Position numbers and translations under genes: made by a program. This document shows positions 5,479-7,643 of a stretch of 7,643 bases of DNA, one piece after another; positions within the stretch are counted from its first letter, which is position 1; each line of letters begins with the position of its first letter. Source of the DNA: Alphaproteobacteria bacterium (GTDB taxonomy: Bacteria > Pseudomonadota > Alphaproteobacteria > GCA-2731375); NCBI GenBank assembly GCA_028281075.1, contig JANQKO010000512.1, forward strand, positions 1 through 7,643, written 5' to 3'. The notes beneath the pieces are model-generated. The model worked only from the letters and a program-made list of their open reading frames with translations. It made no database searches and had not been told where the DNA came from.

Positions 5479-7347
5479 TTACTCCTCCAGAACCGACCGG
5501 ATCGCCGCCTCGATCTCGGCGATCTTGAACGGCTGGCCGTTTACCTTGTTCAGGCCCTGCGCCGGCACCAGGTATTCGCTGCGCAGCAGCGTCCTGAGCT
5601 GGCCCTTGTTCATCTCCGGCACCAGCACCTTCTCGAAGCCGCCCAGCAGCGCGCCGAGATTCTTCGGCAGCGGCCAGATATGCCTCAGATGGATATGCGC
5701 GGCATCGAGGCCGAGCTCGCGCATGTTGGCGACGCCGCGGCTGATCGGGCCGTAGGTCGAGCCCCAGCCGACCACCGCCAGCCGGCCCGTCTCGCCGCCC
5801 TGATCGACGGTCTGCGCCGGAATGTCGTCGGCAATGCCGTCGATCTTGGCCGCGCGCACGTCGGTCATGCGCTGGTGGTTTTCCGGCTCATAGGAAATGT
5901 TGCCGGAATCATAGGATTTCTCGATGCCGCCGATCCGGTGCTCCAGGCCGGGTGTGCCGGGGATCGCCCAGGTCCGCGCCAGCGTCGCGTCGTCGCGCAG
6001 GAACGGATGAAAACCGTCCGGATCGCTGCGGAACTCGACCGGGAATGGTGTCATCTTGTCGATATCCGGGATCTTCCACGGCTCGGCGGCGTTGGCGATA
6101 TAGCCATCGGTCAGGACCATCACCGGGGTCATGTACCTGGTCGCCAGGCGGATCGCCTCGACCCCGACCTCGAAGCAGTCGCCCGGTGCGTGGCTCGCCA
6201 GCACCACGATGGGGCTGTCGGCGTTGCGGCCGAACACGGCTTGGTAGAGATCCGACTGCTCTGTTTTGGTCGGCATGCCGGTCGACGGGCCGGCGCGCTG
6301 CGAGTTGACGATGACCAGCGGCAGCTCGGCGCTGATCGCCAGGCCGATGGCCTCCATCTTCAGGGCGACGCCGGGGCCCGAGCTCGAAGTCACGCCGATA
6401 GCGCCGGCATAGGACGCGCCAATCGCGGCGCAGGCCGCGGCGATCTCGTCCTCGGCCTGGAACGTGGTGATGTCGTGCGCCTTCAGCCGGGCCAGGATAT
6501 GCAGCAGCGACGAGGCCGGCGTGATCGGATAGGACGCGAAGGTCATCTTCAGGCCGGCGAGCTTCGCCCCGACGGCGAGCCCCCAGGCCATGGCCTCGGC
6601 GCCCGAGATGGTGCGGTACAGGCCGGGCGAGATCTCGGCCGGACCGATCGTGAAACCGTGCACGCTGCCCGGCAGCTCGGCCGTCTCGCCCAGCGCGTGG
6701 CCGGCGTTCAGCGCCGCGATATTGGCGTCGGCCAGTTCCTGCCGCTTGGCGAACTTCTGCGTCAGCCAGTCGACCGTCGGCTGCCGGTCCCGGTCGTACA
6801 TCCAGTAGATCAGGCCCAGCAGCCACATGTTCTTGCAGCGCAGGGCCTCCTTCTGGGTCAGGCCGAACGGCTTCACCGCCTCCAGTGTCAGCTTCGAGAC
6901 ATCGATCTCGATGGTCTCGAAATTGCTCAGCGTGTCGTCTTCCAGCGGGTTCTGCTCGAAGCCGGCCTTCTTCAGGTTCCGGTCCGAGAAGCTGCCGGTA
7001 TCGATGATCGCCAGGCCGCCCGGCTTCAGGCTGTCGAGATTGACCTTCAGCGCGGCCGGGTTCATCGCCACCAGGACGTCCGGCGCGTCGCCCGAGGTCA
7101 GGATGTTGCGGGCGCCGAAATTGATCTGGAAGGCCGACACCCCGAAGGTGGTGCCGGCCGGCGCGCGGATTTCGGCCGGAAAGTCGGGAAAGGTGGCCAG
7201 ATCGTTGCCGGCGATCGCGGTCGCCTCGGTAAACCGACTGCCCGTTAACTGCATGCCGTCGCCGGAGTCCCCGGCGAAGCGGACGACGACGGATTCCAGG
7301 TGTTCTCTTTCGAGTCCGACCGGCTCGAACTTCTCGGCGGTGCTCAC
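5479..7347 (-). CDS. korA: 2-oxoglutarate:ferredoxin oxidoreductase, alpha subunit (fused gamma-alpha)
   Basis: This is the 622-residue partner of KorB. Residues about 20-200 are the gamma domain (RFAGDSGDGMQLTG at 23-36, FPAEIRAPAG at 56-65), and residues about 240-620 are the alpha part. SYPITP at 272-277 is the conserved substrate/CoA-region motif, followed by QAEDEIAA at 297-304, SSSGPG at 321-326 and MPTKTEQSDL at 358-367, all signatures of the KorA type. The gamma-alpha fusion and the length agree with M. tuberculosis KorA (about 650). The start is GTG 7347 with GGGGA 8 bases upstream; no ATG lies near by in frame. The stop (TAA 5481-5479) is separated from the korB ATG by one base. I found no convincing promoter in the 296 bases to the right. 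Confidence 0.95.
   Translation of the reverse strand: MSTAEKFEPVGLEREHLESVVVRFAGDSGDGMQLTGSRFTEATAIAGNDLATFPDFPAEIRAPAGTTFGVSAFQINFGARNILTSGDAPDVLVAMNPAALKVNLDSLKPGGLAIIDTGSFSDRNLKKAGFEQNPLEDDTLSNFETIEIDVSKLTLEAVKPFGLTQKEALRCKNMWLLGLIYWMYDRDRQPTVDWLTQKFAKRQELADANIAALNAGHALGETAELPGSVHGFTIGPAEISPGLYRTISGAEAMAWGLAVGAKLAGLKMTFASYPITPASSLLHILARLKAHDITTFQAEDEIAAACAAIGASYAGAIGVTSSSGPGVALKMEAIGLAISAELPLVIVNSQRAGPSTGMPTKTEQSDLYQAVFGRNADSPIVVLASHAPGDCFEVGVEAIRLATRYMTPVMVLTDGYIANAAEPWKIPDIDKMTPFPVEFRSDPDGFHPFLRDDATLARTWAIPGTPGLEHRIGGIEKSYDSGNISYEPENHQRMTDVRAAKIDGIADDIPAQTVDQGGETGRLAVVGWGSTYGPISRGVANMRELGLDAAHIHLRHIWPLPKNLGALLGGFEKVLVPEMNKGQLRTLLRSEYLVPAQGLNKVNGQPFKIAEIEAAIRSVLEE
5484..5488 (-). promoter_or_regulatory. 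korB ribosome binding site inside the end of korA
   Basis: GGAGG on the minus strand is made of the last sense codons of korA (CTG GAG GAG) and lies 6 bases before the korB ATG. Ribosomes ending korA therefore stop on top of the korB start, favouring equal amounts of the two subunits. Confidence 0.75.
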
Positions 7348-7643
7348 AACGGTGTTCCCCGTTCCTCTCTACCAGTACGCGGCCTGGGACCGGCCGACTC
7401 TAGTACGAGCAAGGTCATCGCCTCAAGGCGTTCACCTGCCCGTCGATAATGGTGGGTGCCGCGACCATGAATACAACCCCCGCCGGGGCCTTGGGAACAA
7501 ATATCGGTGATCGCCACCCGGAAAACCGTCATCCCCGTCTCTAGCCCGCATTTCTCACCACCACCACGGTCTGCGTCGCGCGCAGGCGTCCGATCCGCCA
7601 GGAGCGGGCCGAAAAGCGTAGTGGGACTACGGTTGAGGGCCGC
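7348..7643. other. korA upstream flank without a supported gene
   Basis: No reading frame here looks like a protein. The longest minus frame (about 62 codons ending at 7344) overlaps the korA start out of frame and shows no recognisable motif. Near the right edge CGTAGT-GGG-ACTACG (7617-7631) is a perfect 6-base hairpin, flanked at a distance by GGCC on each side. On the minus strand it is followed by CTTTTC, a weak terminator-like tail that could end a gene beyond the window. The stretch at about 7541-7560 (CTAGCCCGCATTTCTCACC) reminded me of insertion-sequence ends, but nothing here proves it. A korA promoter is expected here, yet only poor matches are visible. Confidence 0.4.

Noticed and set aside
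4383..5528. Plus-strand open frame of about 380 codons opposite korB
   Set aside because: Shadow of KorB; arginine/aspartate-rich and without motifs.
5680..7248. Plus-strand open frame of about 520 codons opposite korA
   Set aside because: Low-complexity arginine/glycine-rich product, antisense to a clearly recognisable KorA; explained by high GC at third positions.
7380..7500. korA promoter candidates such as TTGAGG with TACTAG, or TTGTAT with CATTAT
   Set aside because: Spacers of 15 and 19 bases and three or four matches per box are no better than chance in this region.
7560..7643. tRNA or other structured RNA at the right edge
   Set aside because: Only one short hairpin is present; there is no cloverleaf, anticodon arm or T-loop consensus.

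Overview
The window is GC-rich DNA in which every well-supported gene except one small one is read from the minus strand. The GC content, the GTG start of korA, and a palindromic intergenic repeat of a kind common in alphaproteobacteria suggest an alphaproteobacterium, possibly near the Rhodospirillales or Rhizobiales. This placement is inferred from sequence style and protein recognition; there is no rRNA or other marker here.

Layout from right to left, following transcription. At 7348-7643 there is a flank with no convincing gene, ending in a small perfect hairpin. Next come korA (7347-5479) and korB (5477-4452), separated by one base, encoding the two subunits of a 2-oxoacid (probably 2-oxoglutarate):ferredoxin oxidoreductase. 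A 262-base gap follows, holding a 110-base inverted repeat (4312-4421). Then comes an FprA/adrenodoxin-reductase-type ferredoxin-NADP+ reductase (4189-2876). Its frame has no ATG, GTG or TTG where the conserved N-terminus begins. The best start is an ATT codon 7 bases after a GGGAGG ribosome binding site.

Further left, a small plus-strand gene (2707-2916) runs convergently into the reductase gene and overlaps its 3' end. Its protein resembles only the N-terminal part of HigA-like antitoxins. A 228-base divergent spacer carries a good minus-strand promoter with a dyad between its -35 and -10 boxes. That promoter reads into a molybdenum-hydroxylase pair: an FAD subunit (2460-1624) overlapping by ATGA a fused [2Fe-2S]/molybdopterin subunit (1627 to beyond base 1), which is cut by the window edge. 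The pair has the shape of the YgfM/XdhD branch of the xanthine dehydrogenase family; its substrate is not evident.

How the genes may work together: KorAB oxidatively decarboxylates a 2-oxoacid with CoA and reduces ferredoxin, and the FprA-type enzyme can exchange those electrons with NADP(H). This is a plausible low-potential electron module. No ferredoxin gene is present in the window. The molybdenum hydroxylase has its own promoter and may be an independent unit. I see no clearly new multi-gene system. The observations most worth checking are the ATT start, the truncated antitoxin-like gene, and the dyads in the divergent control region.
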